From Lutraria lutraria (lineage: Eukaryota > Mollusca > Bivalvia > Venerida > Mactridae): 64,000 nucleotides of DNA. Positions 11,490 to 23,510 of this stretch are shown piece by piece; position 1 is the stretch's first letter, and every line of letters begins with the position of its first letter. The stretch lies in contig OZ026833.1 in assembly GCA_964023205.1 (NCBI GenBank), positions 6,722,138 to 6,786,137 of the forward strand, given 5' to 3'. The translations under genes were made by a program, and so were the position numbers. The notes below the pieces were generated by a model. It worked only from the letters and a program-made list of their open reading frames with translations, was not told the DNA's origin and did no database searches.

Positions 11490-12800
11490 CCACCCCACTG
11501 ACCTCTCTAATACTTCGAAAATTCAACGTGTCAACAATGGCGATAAATCAGCGGTATTTTATCAATTCACAAATATATGATGGAGAATATCGAAAGTTAC
11601 CGACACTATTTCTAATAGTTGTTATCACAATAACTTCACTGCCATATTCACAAACACAGACCAAAGTATTAATGTTATTTCATTCCTTATTCCCACGTTA
11701 AGTTCAATTAATGTTTTGCACAAAATTTACGATATTTACATGGACGCCATCTTATTCTAAGCAATATCTTAAAAATCTTAAGGCCTAAAGATTGATTATT
11801 TCTGGTTACATGCTCATTAAAATATATTAGTATGGTAGAGGACTGACTTTTTGTTCTTGAAAGCGCGCGGAAAGATAAAAAGTGAACAATTGGATGTACC
11901 GTACCTCCATTCTACAAATAGCTACTGCGCCATCAAGCTATCAATAATCTCTATTATAAGACGCATAAATTTGAAACTATTCAAGAATGAATTTACTAAC
12001 AAAGTTGTCGAATTGACATCCCGCGCCGGGTATGAATAAATGTTACTTTGTGCAAGCGATAATCCATTGCTAGCCACATTACAGCAGAATACCTTTCAAA
12101 TTATTGTTAGTAACTGTAAAAGTGACAATTTCTGTAAGTCCAAAAAGGGAGGCTTTCCAATCAAAAAGCATGATAGAGTTATAGTTCATGATTGGAACTA
12201 TTCATGATACACTACTAAAAATTCAAGTTTCATGTAGTTATGAAGTACGTAATTATAAGAATATGTACGTGACAATTTTTCTAATTGAAAAGGTGGATAA
12301 TGATGGCAAAATGCAGTTATGGTTCTTGATCAGTACACTTCCAGTAGGAAACACTAAGAAATAGAAAAAATCATGGAAAGAGCTCTCTGCGTTTTATTTA
12401 TGATAACTATACTATGCCATATAAAAAGTTATTGGAAAGAGTCAAAATGCCTTCCAAGGGATTAATGCGAATTTGCTTTAGGACGGTTATAACTGTACAT
12501 GTATTTCAATATAATTTTTTTTCAGTCTCAACAAGTTAAAATTATTCCCTAAATCGATTTCATTTCTTACTTTTGAGACACCCCCTGTTTATGATTTAAG
12601 ACAGATACTTTTATCATCACGGAATGTAAGCTTAGGGTTATACGTATGTATTACTATTCGGGTCAAGTGTTAAGACAATTTTGTTGCGAAAGTAGTAAAT
12701 ATATGAAGTTTAAAACATCAAAATAAACAGTGACACATAGTCTGATCGCTGGGACGGCGGATATTGCAGGTACAGATTCAAGACGCGAGCTTGGCTCAAG
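11490..12800 (+). repeat. Upstream duplicon of P450 copy 3
   Basis: Second copy of the flank seen upstream of copy 1. It includes the degenerate TATA block (TACAAATA, 11913-11920), the AAGAGCTCT and GGATTAATGCGAAT blocks, and the TTGCAG (ending 12769) just before the start codon. Long conservation of non-coding DNA is explained by recent duplication; the best-kept stretches (TATA block, CACGGAATGTAAGC near 12618, TTGCAG) may be regulatory. No gene here. Confidence 0.7.
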
Positions 12801-15800
12801 ATGGATGTTATTCTAGCTATATTCGCTGTCATAATGTTCATGGTTTATTTGTTTAAAAAGAAAAAAGAGAAATTAAGCCGAAATGAATTACCTGGACCTT
12901 CTGGTCTACCATTATTTGGATGTATTTTCGAATTTGACGAATCTACCATGCCGAGCAAACTTTCGGAGTACGCGAAGAAGTTTGGCGATGTGTATCAGAT
13001 GAAAATGTTGTCGGATACTGTGGTTGTACTTAATTCTGCGGAATCGATAAATAAAGCATTTTGTTCAGAGGAATACAAACACTTCATGAACGACAGGCCT
13101 GACTTATTTTTGAGCAAGCATTTCAGGTCAAACAGTGAAACAGCGGGATTTGCATCAGGTGATTTACACAAAGTACTGAAAAAATATTTCCATCAAGGAT
13201 TGCGTACTTATGGAAGTGGTCTGCAGCTCCTAGAGAACAATGTTATGACTGAAATAGAAAACCTTCATACCAAAATAGACAATATGTCCGGACAAGTGTT
13301 AAATCTTGACAACATCATTCAAAGGTCATTGACTAACTTGATATCTCTTGTGGTATGTACAAAAATTAGTCATTTAGCAGTCGAGTTTAATTTAAGCATT
13401 AAGTGCATTAATTTCTATTAATGTGTGCTTCAAGTATTCGTTCTTTGAAAACTTTATATATTACAAAATAATAATAGCAACCGCGCATTTTGCAAAGGGA
13501 TTGTGTTGAAAGACTTATTTGATTTCAGTTGTTAACAAACATGACATTTTAATTATCTATTATCCGCGTATATTTTAAGTAGATCATTTTATCTCTGATG
13601 TCAGGATATAGAACTAAACAGATAATTTATTCAGACGTGCACAAAGTACAAAGCCTACATCATGAAAAGATAAATACAGGATAAATCAAGTGAATATCTA
13701 CACAGATAACGGTCAATTTATGTATATATGAGTGAAATATTAGACGGCATGATATTTATATACGATGAGAATAAACATAAGAGAAATTCGCTACAGTCAA
13801 TCATAACCTATTAATATTTAATATTATATTTCTTATAGCGATAGCTTCTTTGATAACCACAGATAAATTGACAAGATATCTTCTTTTCAGTGAGTTTAAG
13901 TAATCGGTAGATTTAAATAAATATGTAATTGTATTTTCATACGGATCTCAGTATTTTTTCTTATAACAACAAAGCAAGAAAAAATATAAACACAAATTAT
14001 ACTCAACATCTTTATCTCGTTTACCTCAACAATATCTCTCTTCTCTCCAAGCGATTCTGTCAAATTGTCAATTAAAATGGAACTGATGTTAACACCTTCT
14101 TTGGTACGACATAGCCAAATGTGGTCATTTCGGTTGCAAATATATTTTAAGTGAAATATATCGTATATTACAGTTGACAGGCGAAGTCCTTAGTGAGGAC
14201 GATCCCATGGCTGACATGTTATGGGAACACGTTCGTGTGCTAGAATTTTTGCTGAGCTCTTATAACAACTTTGTTTTGAGTAATTTCCCGTTCGTTCGGT
14301 ACCTTCCAGGAATATATGGTCGTATGTGTCGTCGCATGAAGCAGATGGATGAAACCATGGGGCAGCGGTTTTTATATCAACAAAAAGTGAGTGTTCCTTT
14401 ATAACCGTCGTATCATTGAGATTAAAAACACTCAACTGATAATTTCGACCCAATTTCAACTACAATGTCTGTATTTGACCCATTAAATAGACAATGTTGT
14501 CAATAATGTACATACATTTTATTATCTACTAACTCCCCGATTTTAATTATTACGATGACATTGTACATATGTTATGACGCATATTTTTGACTTTTTATTT
14601 TATTGCATAATAATGTTATATTTTATGATATTAGTAAATAGTAAATACATTTTGAACATTACTAATGAAAATCAGTTAAGTTCAATTCTATAACTATCTT
14701 TTCATATTATAATTTTTATTTACATATTAATTATATCGATGTTTTAAAATATTGCATCATAATCTTTTGTGCTGTGGTTCGTCGAAATTAAGTATTACTT
14801 ATTTACTTAATATAATTATTATTTAGTTAAATGTTTGTGCGATTTTTAGCACGTAAGTTGACGGAGACATCCTTTCTAGTGATAGGTGTCCATGCCATTT
14901 ATATTTTTATATGTGTTTTAATAATCTAGTAAGTAATAAAGTAATCCTGTATGTTAAAGCCAGTCTTTTGTTTTGTAAAGTAACTGTGAAAATGTAGTTA
15001 TTTAGGAAGTCTTAAGTGTCAAAGTTTAAAAAAATCAATTATTAGAAATAAGCTAATGAAATTTAAGCCACACCTTCAGCAGAAAGGCCTTATAAATACT
15101 TGGGCAGTTTATTTTTAAGATATACAAAAATATAGAAATTTGTGAAAAGAAATATACAATATGTCTTTGTGACACAAACATCAGTTCTTAATGACTAAAT
15201 AAATAATATTGAAGAAAAACTTTGTGTTCAATCAACAACATCAACGATCTATCATACTTGAATTAACATTATGATCTCAACACGAATCATCACAACACCG
15301 CAGCCACTATCGCATTTTGATATAGAATACATAATATTAAAGGGTATTTTTGGATCATAATACATATATTAAACCCTCAACTTCCGATCAGACTGTCTGA
15401 TACAAATTAACTCTCTCTCTCTCTACATCGTTTCATCAGTGACAGACAGTATACAGGGAATGCTGACTAGAGTACTGCATCTATCACTAGCTGAAGCTAT
15501 GAAGACAATGTAATTTGTTTTGAAAATATCTAACGTCATTTGTAGCGCTGTTTCTTCATTTATGTGTATTTTTTTGTAAGTTATGAAAGTTAAACAAGAT
15601 TACGAGATTAAAAGATCACCTGAGTTTTTGTAATAGATAAATTAAAACCATTTTTATCATTCCAAGGAAACCTATATACCCGGGAAGGTTCGTGGACTTG
15701 CTGATTATTATATAGAATTACAACAGAGACATAACGAAAAGGATAATGGTTTTGTGCTACATGACCATCATATTATATCACAATTTGCTGACGTTGTGGA

Positions 15801-17743
15801 TGCCGGTATGTGAATTTTATCAGCATTTAAAAACATACTATATGATTTTATTAGGATTATCATGCAATATTCATATCAAAATTTATCGATTTCTACATCA
15901 ACTTAGCAACAATTGACATAGTATCGATACGGATATTTACTCAATTGTTTTCAACCTTTGTAAGTTTTACAATAATAATTTTCCGTGGAATGAGACTTCC
16001 AAAATAATGTAATCGATTATGTCCTTTTAGTTATGTTCATAACTTTTATTATAGTTGATACCCCCCACAGACGAAGTTTTAGGGGATATTCTGGAGTTAC
16101 TTTGTCCGTCCGCGTGTGCGTCCGTCCCGTTGTCAAACAAGTAGATTATTTAAATATTTGGCAGTAATATTCATTTTTATTTGGAAATGTCTCCCGTGCA
16201 ACATTCAGTCCTATGCCCCCAAGGTCAATAGTCCGTACCTCCAAGGTCAAAGTAACACAAATGTAAAAATATGAGTATACTTTTCGTGACCGCAATGAAC
16301 CTTTGTCATCTATGGGTTGTTTTCTGAACTATACTTCAGAAATTTTCACCACAATGTGGCGATGTGTCATGTGAAAAACGCATTTTCGTACATCAAAGAT
16401 TAAGGTCATACTTAATGAGTATATGTAAAACAATATGTATATGTTTTGTGTCTGGTCACTAACTTTGTCATCTATTGATAGATTTTTAAAAAGCTTAGAA
16501 TAAATATTGGACATTTTGTCAGACCCATGAAAGAAATCAAGTTTGAGTTTTTAAATAATAGCCAATAGCATTACTGAAAAAGCTTTATACCTCAGATTTT
16601 AAACATACTGTGTCAAAGCGGCGTGTGTTTTTCGTCACTCCTGTGTCACGCTATAGTTTCTGTATTATGTGTACCTGCAGGAATGACCACATCATCTTCA
16701 GCTATATTGAACTCATTTGCAATTCTAATGAATTACCCAGAATGTCAGAAGAAAATCCAGGAAGAACTTGATCACGTGATAGGAAGAGACAGGCGGCCAA
16801 CATTTGCAGATCGGGAAAAATGTACTTACCTGAAAGCTTTTGAGATGGAGACCCATCGATACATTCAAGTAGCACCGTTTGGTGTTCCACATATGTGTAA
16901 TCAAGATATCACATTTGACGGGTTTGACATCAACGCAAATACAATTGTACGTTGGTTGTATTATTTGTTTGAGATATGCTTTATAGATTGCCATCTCCAT
17001 CTCTACTTCGGCAACATTGCATTACGAGTCATACATTACATATACCATTTTGGCGTGTCTTGCTTTCTTGCATGTCTATATACTGTAATTTCAAGTTGCA
17101 TATCTTTACCTTTCTTATCAGGTTCTCATTAACATCTGGCATCTACATCATGATGAAAAAGTCTGGGGAGATCCTTGGAACTTTCGACCAGAAAGATTTC
17201 TTGACGATAGTGGCAACCTGTTGCCAAAGGAACACACATTGTGTCAAAAGTAAGATTTTCCTTATGGTCAGTTTTCTACGTAGATGTCTTATATCTCAAC
17301 GTGATATTCATGTATGCCTTATTGACACATAGTTAAAACATTAGCATCCACTCCGTATACCAATTTCGTTTTGTGTTTCACACAATCATCGTTGTACATA
17401 AATATATTCGCTATCATAAAGGTAATTATCAACTCAGATAAGCTTATTCGAAACGAATCTGAACAAATCTTGAAGAAGGTCATGTTTTATTAATGATGCA
17501 TGATTTGTTTATTTTTCCTCTTGCAGTTTAATGTCGTTTGGAATCGGACCACGTATTTGCCCAGGCCAGATGTTTGCCCGCACGAGATATTTTCTGTATC
17601 TTGCCTCCTTGTTACAAAGATGGAACTTCAAATTTCCACCAAATCAGAGTGTTTCATGTGATCCTAGAATATTAGAGAACTTTGAAATTGGTCTCATAGT
17701 AAGGATAAAGTCGTTAAGCTGCATTGCGAAAAAGCGACTCTAA
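12801..17743 (+). CDS. Cytochrome P450, CYP2-clan type, copy 3 (six exons, 504 aa)
   Basis: Intact paralogue of copy 1 with the same architecture. Exons: 12801-13352, 14174-14386, 15667-15805, 16681-16946, 17122-17249 and 17527-17743; all phases match and the total is again 1515 nt. The anchor begins MDVILAIFAVIMFMVYLF, then KKKK and LPGPSGLPLFG. The I-helix reads AGMTTSS (no acidic residue), the K-helix ETHR, then FRPERF and the haem loop SFGIGPRICPG. It differs from copy 1 mainly in the B-C loop of exon 1 (RPDLFLSKHF against RAVLFYGEYL), which is substrate recognition site 1 in CYP2 enzymes, so substrate preference may differ. Intron 3 carries a dispersed repeat (from ~16065). A LINE fragment starts within 100 bases of the stop. 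Substrate unknown. Confidence 0.93.
15411..15424. repeat. CT microsatellite in intron 2 of P450 copy 3
   Basis: A short (CT)n run. The surrounding intron (14400-15660) is longer than in copy 1 and AT-rich, with no coding trace seen. Confidence 0.6.
16065..16560. repeat. Dispersed repeat in intron 3 of P450 copy 3
   Basis: Starts CCCCCCACAGACGAAGTTTT and continues with TTTGTCCGTCCGCGTGTGCG, a style of interspersed repeat I associate with mollusc genomes. Intron 3 of copy 1 (4420-4653) lacks it, so it came in after the duplication. The right boundary is uncertain and no terminal repeats were identified. Confidence 0.45.
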
Positions 17744-17799
17744 ACCTTCGACAACATATGTCTCAAAACTATCAAATCCCTGCGTGTTAAATGTAGAAC

Positions 17800-18180
17800 G
17801 ATACCTAACATGTAATTTACCTTTCTACCTTAGGAAAGCAATATGTCGAATGAGATGCTCTGACCACGATCTATGTATAAAAACCGGACGTCATGACAAT
17901 GTAGACAGGAATCTACGTTTTTGTAAATATTGTATCATGCATGAGGGTATTGAGGTTGTTGAAGATGAAGTTCATGCATTCCTTTATTGCAAATTATATT
18001 CAGATATAAGTTCACAATATTTACAAACTTTATACATCAATAAAACACACAATGAATAAATCGAATTGTATCATCCCAGAACGCTAGCACCATCAGAAAA
18101 GCATCAATTTTCATCTACAACCTTCTCAAAACAAGAAAAATATTTTTAAAATGGTAATATTTTATGTTTTATGTAGTTCA
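17800..18180 (+). mobile_element. 3' end of a LINE (C-terminal RT-associated segment)
   Basis: An open stretch to 18059 reads RMRCSDHDLCIKTGRH then LRFCKYC and EDEVHAFLYCKLY, matching the Cys/His segment at the C-terminus of many LINE reverse transcriptases (pattern FRCSxHxLxIExGR...LCxxC...DExHFLxxC). After a stop, the next frame gives a KASIFIYNLL-type tail. The element is 5'-truncated as usual for LINEs and lies 60-100 bases after the stop of P450 copy 3, possibly within its 3' UTR. Confidence 0.72.
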
Positions 18181-18500
18181 ATGATCTCGATATACATGTA
18201 TATAATATTCTTCTTTGTAATGTATGCATACCTTTTTTCCCCTTTTTTACTATTTGACGCACAAAAGTAAAGTGTGTGTATGTAATGAACATATCAAACC
18301 ATCACAACACAAATAAACACAACCAGAATCAAGCGGACACATAAGCCAGGCTACGCGGCTTACACCCCCTCCTTCCATGTCTAAACACAATCCAAAGTCA
18401 CGAGTCATGCCAAAAAGGCGAACAGCAATATACATATAGCAAACCCGTTAGTTTGAGTTAAGTAAATACGTACAGAGCCTGTTAATCATTTGTAGATTAA
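18181..18500. other. Non-coding interval
   Basis: AT-rich with no conserved frame seen. The minus-strand frame at 18250-18435 has no recognisable features. Confidence 0.4.
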
Positions 18501-18539
18501 AGATACTTGTAGATACTAGCATGCAGTATAGTAAGTAAG

Positions 18540-19330
18540 AGGTATGAACCAGTTATAATACATTTCCTGCTATTAAACAATAATTACATAAGTTATATGA
18601 TACAAATTATACATATAAAATAATAATACATATTGTACATTTACAAAACATAACATAATAATTTAATAAATGAATATTATTGATTAAGTTAATGGATCTG
18701 TGCATACAGGATTATTTCAAACATACAATTGATTACAAAGTAATTATAATAATAACAAAATATAAAGAGTTAAAAAAATGCAAAAATACTATAAATACAA
18801 GATCTTACGTACACATCGAACAATTTCACTTCACTTGATATTGTTAAGTCTCAAATTATGTGATCATAAAAGTTCATACATATGATATAAGAAGGATATA
18901 GACAAAACCCGAAATACCAATTAAACTATATACAAAACCCACTATGTTAAAATGATCATCATTTAATATAACGACACAACAGAAATATGCTTTCAATAAA
19001 AGAAACTAGTTCCACGCAATTATTTATATGATCTAAATCAGTGTGACCATTTTTTGATTACCAAAACGAAAAATAATATTGTAGAGAAGTCTATGTCCCG
19101 GATCAGCATTCAAACAAGATAGTGTGAACACTAAATATTACCTTTGAACAAGAGTTATAAGATTATATCGAGGGGACATAACAAACACTGAGACATCAAA
19201 CTAGTTAAACATTGATTATTGCCCCTAATAAAAAGCAACAATATTAGATTGAAAAAATTAATGAAAGATATATTGTAAAAGATTAATTGCGCATATACAA
19301 AATACATTTATATGTTGTTAATTTAGATAA
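18540..19330. repeat. Segmental duplication, copy A (copy B at ~29590-30330)
   Basis: AT-rich sequence that runs parallel to ~29590-30330, e.g. both contain AATAATACATATTGTACATTT, GGACATAACAAACACTGA and TTGATTATTGCCCCTA. The offset is about 11.04 kb, close to the P450 tandem-unit length, so it is probably flank of that unit. A shorter piece recurs near 43150-43220. No gene seen. Confidence 0.7.
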
Positions 19331-19799
19331 AACGTTTACTTTTATATAAAATGAATCATGTTTATATCATCTAGGAAACATTGACTCTTCACATTCCTCT
19401 TTTTCCTCATTGGTGGAGAAATTTCAGTTATTATTCACAATTCATAATTTTTTGCCATGGCTACTAATAACAAAAGAGTGACATATGCATACTAAGGCTT
19501 TTTAATCAGGAGAACAAAATAATTCTATTATGTAACATCATAAATAATAAATGTGTGAACATACCTAATGATATAAACCGTGTCTTTGCTTACACAAATT
19601 ATTAAAATCGATCTGTGAATTAATAAGTTTTGTTGACAAACAGCGTAGGAATAAATTCATGTGAATCGGCTCATTTACATATTATATGCATGGCCGTGCA
19701 ATATCGTTTTTACGGCATGGCCCAAAAACGGCACGGGTATGTGATAAATATTGTTATGGCAACACAGAACTTTCCTAGTAATTTTTATCGTAACATTAC

Positions 19800-20845
19800 A
19801 GTACGCGATTTACACAAGATAACACAACGTTTATATGTTGAATATTTGCAAATACCTCTTGTATTCTGCTTGATATAGTATCGCTTTGTTATTAAAATGT
19901 ATCTCATACGCAATTTAAAGTTGTTGTGTCTATATCAGTTTACTAATGTTTCCCTTGGAGGTAGAAGGTCGAAATGAACATAGCACGCCTAGCGAATACG
20001 AGTTGCATGACTGTTTTGTTTCGCTTTGACTGTGTCAATGGCTTGTCTGAGTTAACATTACGGGCATGTTTTCTTTTCTTAATTTTAGATTTGTTGAAAA
20101 TGTTAATGAAAATGTAATATAGAAAAATTATTTGTGACCTGAACTGGAAGTGGTTACGACTGAGGGTTTAGTATTTTTTCACAGAAATTATATCGAATGT
20201 GCAAAATTTTGAAATGCAATGTATAAATCTACAACGAGCAAGAAACTATTTCAAGTACTTAGTAACTGTTATACAGCACCTAATAAAATTGTTCATCATC
20301 AAGACCACTGTTTTGTTGACTGAATTACTGTTGTATTTTGATAAGTTGTATTTTTAAAATTTACATACGACAAACACTATTACTATAACATTGAATCATA
20401 TACTGGTGAAAATTATCATGCTCTAGAAAATGTTATTAGCCCTGAAATATGCATACGTGACTATCTAGAATTGTTTATAGCATACTTGAGGGCTACCATG
20501 AACATATCAAGATGGCCAAAGAGCAAGTGGGCAAATGTACGAAGCATTGTGTTGACAGTACAGAGTTGTATAGAATCATTTGCAAGTCTTTCTAAAAAAA
20601 TAAATTTAGAAGTGTGAAACTTTCTGAAGTCAATTCATGATCACATGGACATGATAAATATATGTTTCATTTTCACGAAGCATGAGATACATTTTTGTAT
20701 ATCAATTGCAATTCAGTATTTTATAGTTTGCTCTCCTTGGTGTAGACTGTAGAATGTACAATCGTATATATAATGTAAGAAGTGTTGAAATATTTCCTGA
20801 ATGTTTTACTTTTGATGATGCAAACCTAATTTATTTTTTAGAGAG
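19800..20845 (+). pseudogene. Orphan P450 upstream region (no gene attached), copy A
   Basis: Similar to the regions upstream of P450 copy 4 (32100-32648), the relic at 39150-40450 and copy 5 (44830-46329). Shared blocks include a TACACAACG-to-ATGCAAAT stretch, GTAGAAGGTC, GGCTTGTCTGAGT, CATATCAAGATGG followed by CAAAGAGCAA, and GTGAAACTTTCTGAAGTC. The similarity ends abruptly near 20845, before the point where exon 1 would begin, and unrelated sequence follows. It is a broken duplicate whose coding part was lost. Confidence 0.65.
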
Positions 20846-21072
20846 ACAACATCGACAATCTCTGTCGCACGGATCAAGTTTTTGTGTGATCGGAAGAAGA
20901 AGTCTACATTCAGGTAAAACAAACGATTAAAAACGTAACAAAGGGCCCCGACGGAAAGCTCAAGCAATGTGTTAAGTACTCCTTGTGTATCCGTCTGTGA
21001 ACGTCGCTTGTTGGTTGTCACAATACCTAGAAGAATGACGAAAATGTTCGATACTTTACAGTTCCAAATCAT
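20806..21072 (-). other. Unassigned open reading frame, 88 codons
   Basis: Minus-strand frame in a patch less AT-rich than its surroundings. It contains a hydrophobic stretch VSNIFVILLGIV and a second one LLELSVGALCYVFNRLFYL. In-frame stops lie upstream and no clear splice sites frame it. Its 3' end overlaps the orphan P450 upstream region. I do not recognise it; it could be an exon relic or chance. Confidence 0.15.
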
Positions 21073-21249
21073 CTCCGGCGACGCAACCTATGTCATAGAG
21101 CCCTGCCGTCTTGAACGGCTACGTGTGCCCAAAACAGGCTGCTTGAAGAAGACATCGAACTATTCCGGGCATATTTTCTTCGTGTTGTTAAGAGATGCAC
21201 TCCATATCCGTATAAGCGTATGTAAAGTTAAACTTTATTGAGACAAAGA

Positions 21250-23340
21250 ACCGGCGATTGTTAGATAGCGATACAGTAGACAGTCTGTAGGAGGCTTCGG
21301 AGCAGAAAGTGTTTAAAGAACATTTGATAACTTACCCACTGGACAAGGGTTTTAATTTAGTTCCAGTCTTGATCTCAAAGAACTGTGTTGCTGGCCTGGA
21401 TATATCCTATTATTTTGATACAATGAGTCGAGATGAAACAAAACAAATACATATTTCCAAACACCGGCCTTTCGTCTGATCATGTGACCATGTGTGCGCC
21501 CGGTACGCAACCTATAGTTTGACTAAGGATGCCAGTGTCAAACTGCTTGACTGAGTCAATGCAAACAAACAAATAGATGTTAACATTTTAATGTGCACAA
21601 TAACGTACAGAAGAAGATCGCCAGTAATTCTATAAGCATGGTTGGCAAAGCAAACTATAGAAGTGAACTTACCCACATACCAGTATCCTTCCTGTTATGG
21701 AGATAAACAAAGTTGTGAAACAACTTCAAAATATAAACAGAGGAACTGTTATTCATAATATCTAGATGGAAATATGTGTTTAAAATCATGTTATTTTACC
21801 GGTTGAAATGACATTTTGTGTATTGTAAAGCATAAAACATAAACAGAACGCTATCGTAACGTGTCAGGGCTCAGTGGTAAAAGGAATGAATGATTTTTAT
21901 TAGTAGCGGCCACGAGTTCAAAACTGCCAAAATGTTTTACTTTCTTTTTCAAATGACATACTACATCTAGTATTCGAAACTGCAATTTCTTTCCTTCTTT
22001 CAAGAATTACCTTTTAAATTGTAGAAATCAGAATTAATATCTTGTTTATGTACAGAATAATGTATACATGTAAACACACATGTATGCTTACGCTTTCTAA
22101 AAAAGAGGAACAAGCCAGCCCCATCATACAGGGTGGATTCAGCTATGCGTCACTGTCATCGTACAATGCTGACTTAAATCCGATATAGATGATATGGACT
22201 ATCATAAAAGGATTGGTTTAAATAATTAATACTTCTTTCAAGTTCAAGGACGTGCAAAAACTAATGCAGGACGTAGTCAGTTCCATTACAGAACAGGAAT
22301 AGAAATCATGCTGTCACCATGTGGAACAAATAAAGAAGCGTTTCTGGTCGGCAGATATTGCAGTAGAGGAGATGGGCTATTTAGTGATTTTAATCACTTC
22401 TATCGAGGAGGAGACAGACATGGCTAGTGAATGCGATGATACGTGTTGAATTAACATGTTTGAATTGTTTTGAAATGATATAATAAAATACTGAAAAATG
22501 TTTTTTTAAAAAATCACAATAAAAAGATTGAAAATAATCAAGAGAAAAAAACATACAAAATATAGTTATAAAATTATATCAATTAGGTTCGAACCAATGG
22601 TTAAAATGATGTATAATCTCAAAATCATCAGCACTAACCTTTATGCTATTGAGGCAATCCTAATTATGTTTTCTCTACAATAACATATAAATCTTCCTCT
22701 AACGGTTACCAGGTTTACCTGTTATACCTAAATATCGAATTGAAACTAATCCTTGAATAGCATCTTCAAATCGACTGTACATCAGAAAGTACGTTAAACA
22801 ATAATGTAAATTCGCCTCCGAAACAACCATCACACATGCAAACACTACATACATGCACCCAATTAGTTTTTTAGTCTCATTGGATAGGATGGTATAACAA
22901 CTACCCCAACGCCTCCTAACACCAGAGCTTAAGCGAAACTGTACTTGTCTAACTGGTAATTAATTAAGAAATATTTAGACTAACCCAACCGAAGAGACAT
23001 AAACTTTACAATAAAACCATAAATGTTTAATACACTTTACAAAAGCTAAAAAGCTAAAATCAATTAATCTTTATACCAAGTTGTTAAGATTCTCATTCCC
23101 AAAAAATGTCTTTTACGACTAATTTAGTAACAGAAAATAATCTATACACAATATTCTTATAGTAACTTGGTCTATCATAATAATCTGTTTTGTGGACTTT
23201 AACAAGTTCAAAGTGTAAATTGTCATTTCCAATAATGTAAATAAATTATATTGTCTGTTTATGACTACTTGGAAAGTGTAACTTTAAGGAAACTAACCTG
23301 ACGGGAAATGTTGATAGCGATAGTGTCAATAGGCTTTAAA
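21250..23340. other. Non-coding interval
   Basis: AT-rich, no convincing coding frame. A degenerate tRNA-like promoter pair may lie at ~21865-21925 (GGCTCAGTGGTA and CACGAGTTCAAAAC, the latter resembling a B box), suggesting an old SINE head. Confidence 0.35.
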
Positions 23341-23348
23341 CTAGTATT

Positions 23349-23510
23349 AGCGGGGTAAATAACGAAAAAATAGTGCAAATTGTCATACAAGCACCAAATT
23401 TTCCACACATGTTGGGGATGATATGTAGAAACGATTTAGGGTGTGTGCCAAAGTTCAAGTGCCTCGATTCAAGATGGCCGCCAATTTTTCAAAATGGCCG
23501 CCAAATATTT
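23349..23510 (-). repeat. Interspersed repeat, inverted partner of 27335-27410
   Basis: GCGGGGTAAATAACG then AGTGCAAATTGTCATACAAG is the reverse complement, with few changes, of sequence at 27335-27410. It is followed by two ATGGCCGCCAA copies (23473-23510), a motif typical of mollusc interspersed repeats. It is probably a 3' fragment of the same SINE family as 27235-27410. Confidence 0.5.

Noticed and set aside
21860..21925. tRNA-like element
   Set aside because: Only weak A- and B-box resemblance, no stems and no recognisable body; too degenerate to call as a feature of its own.
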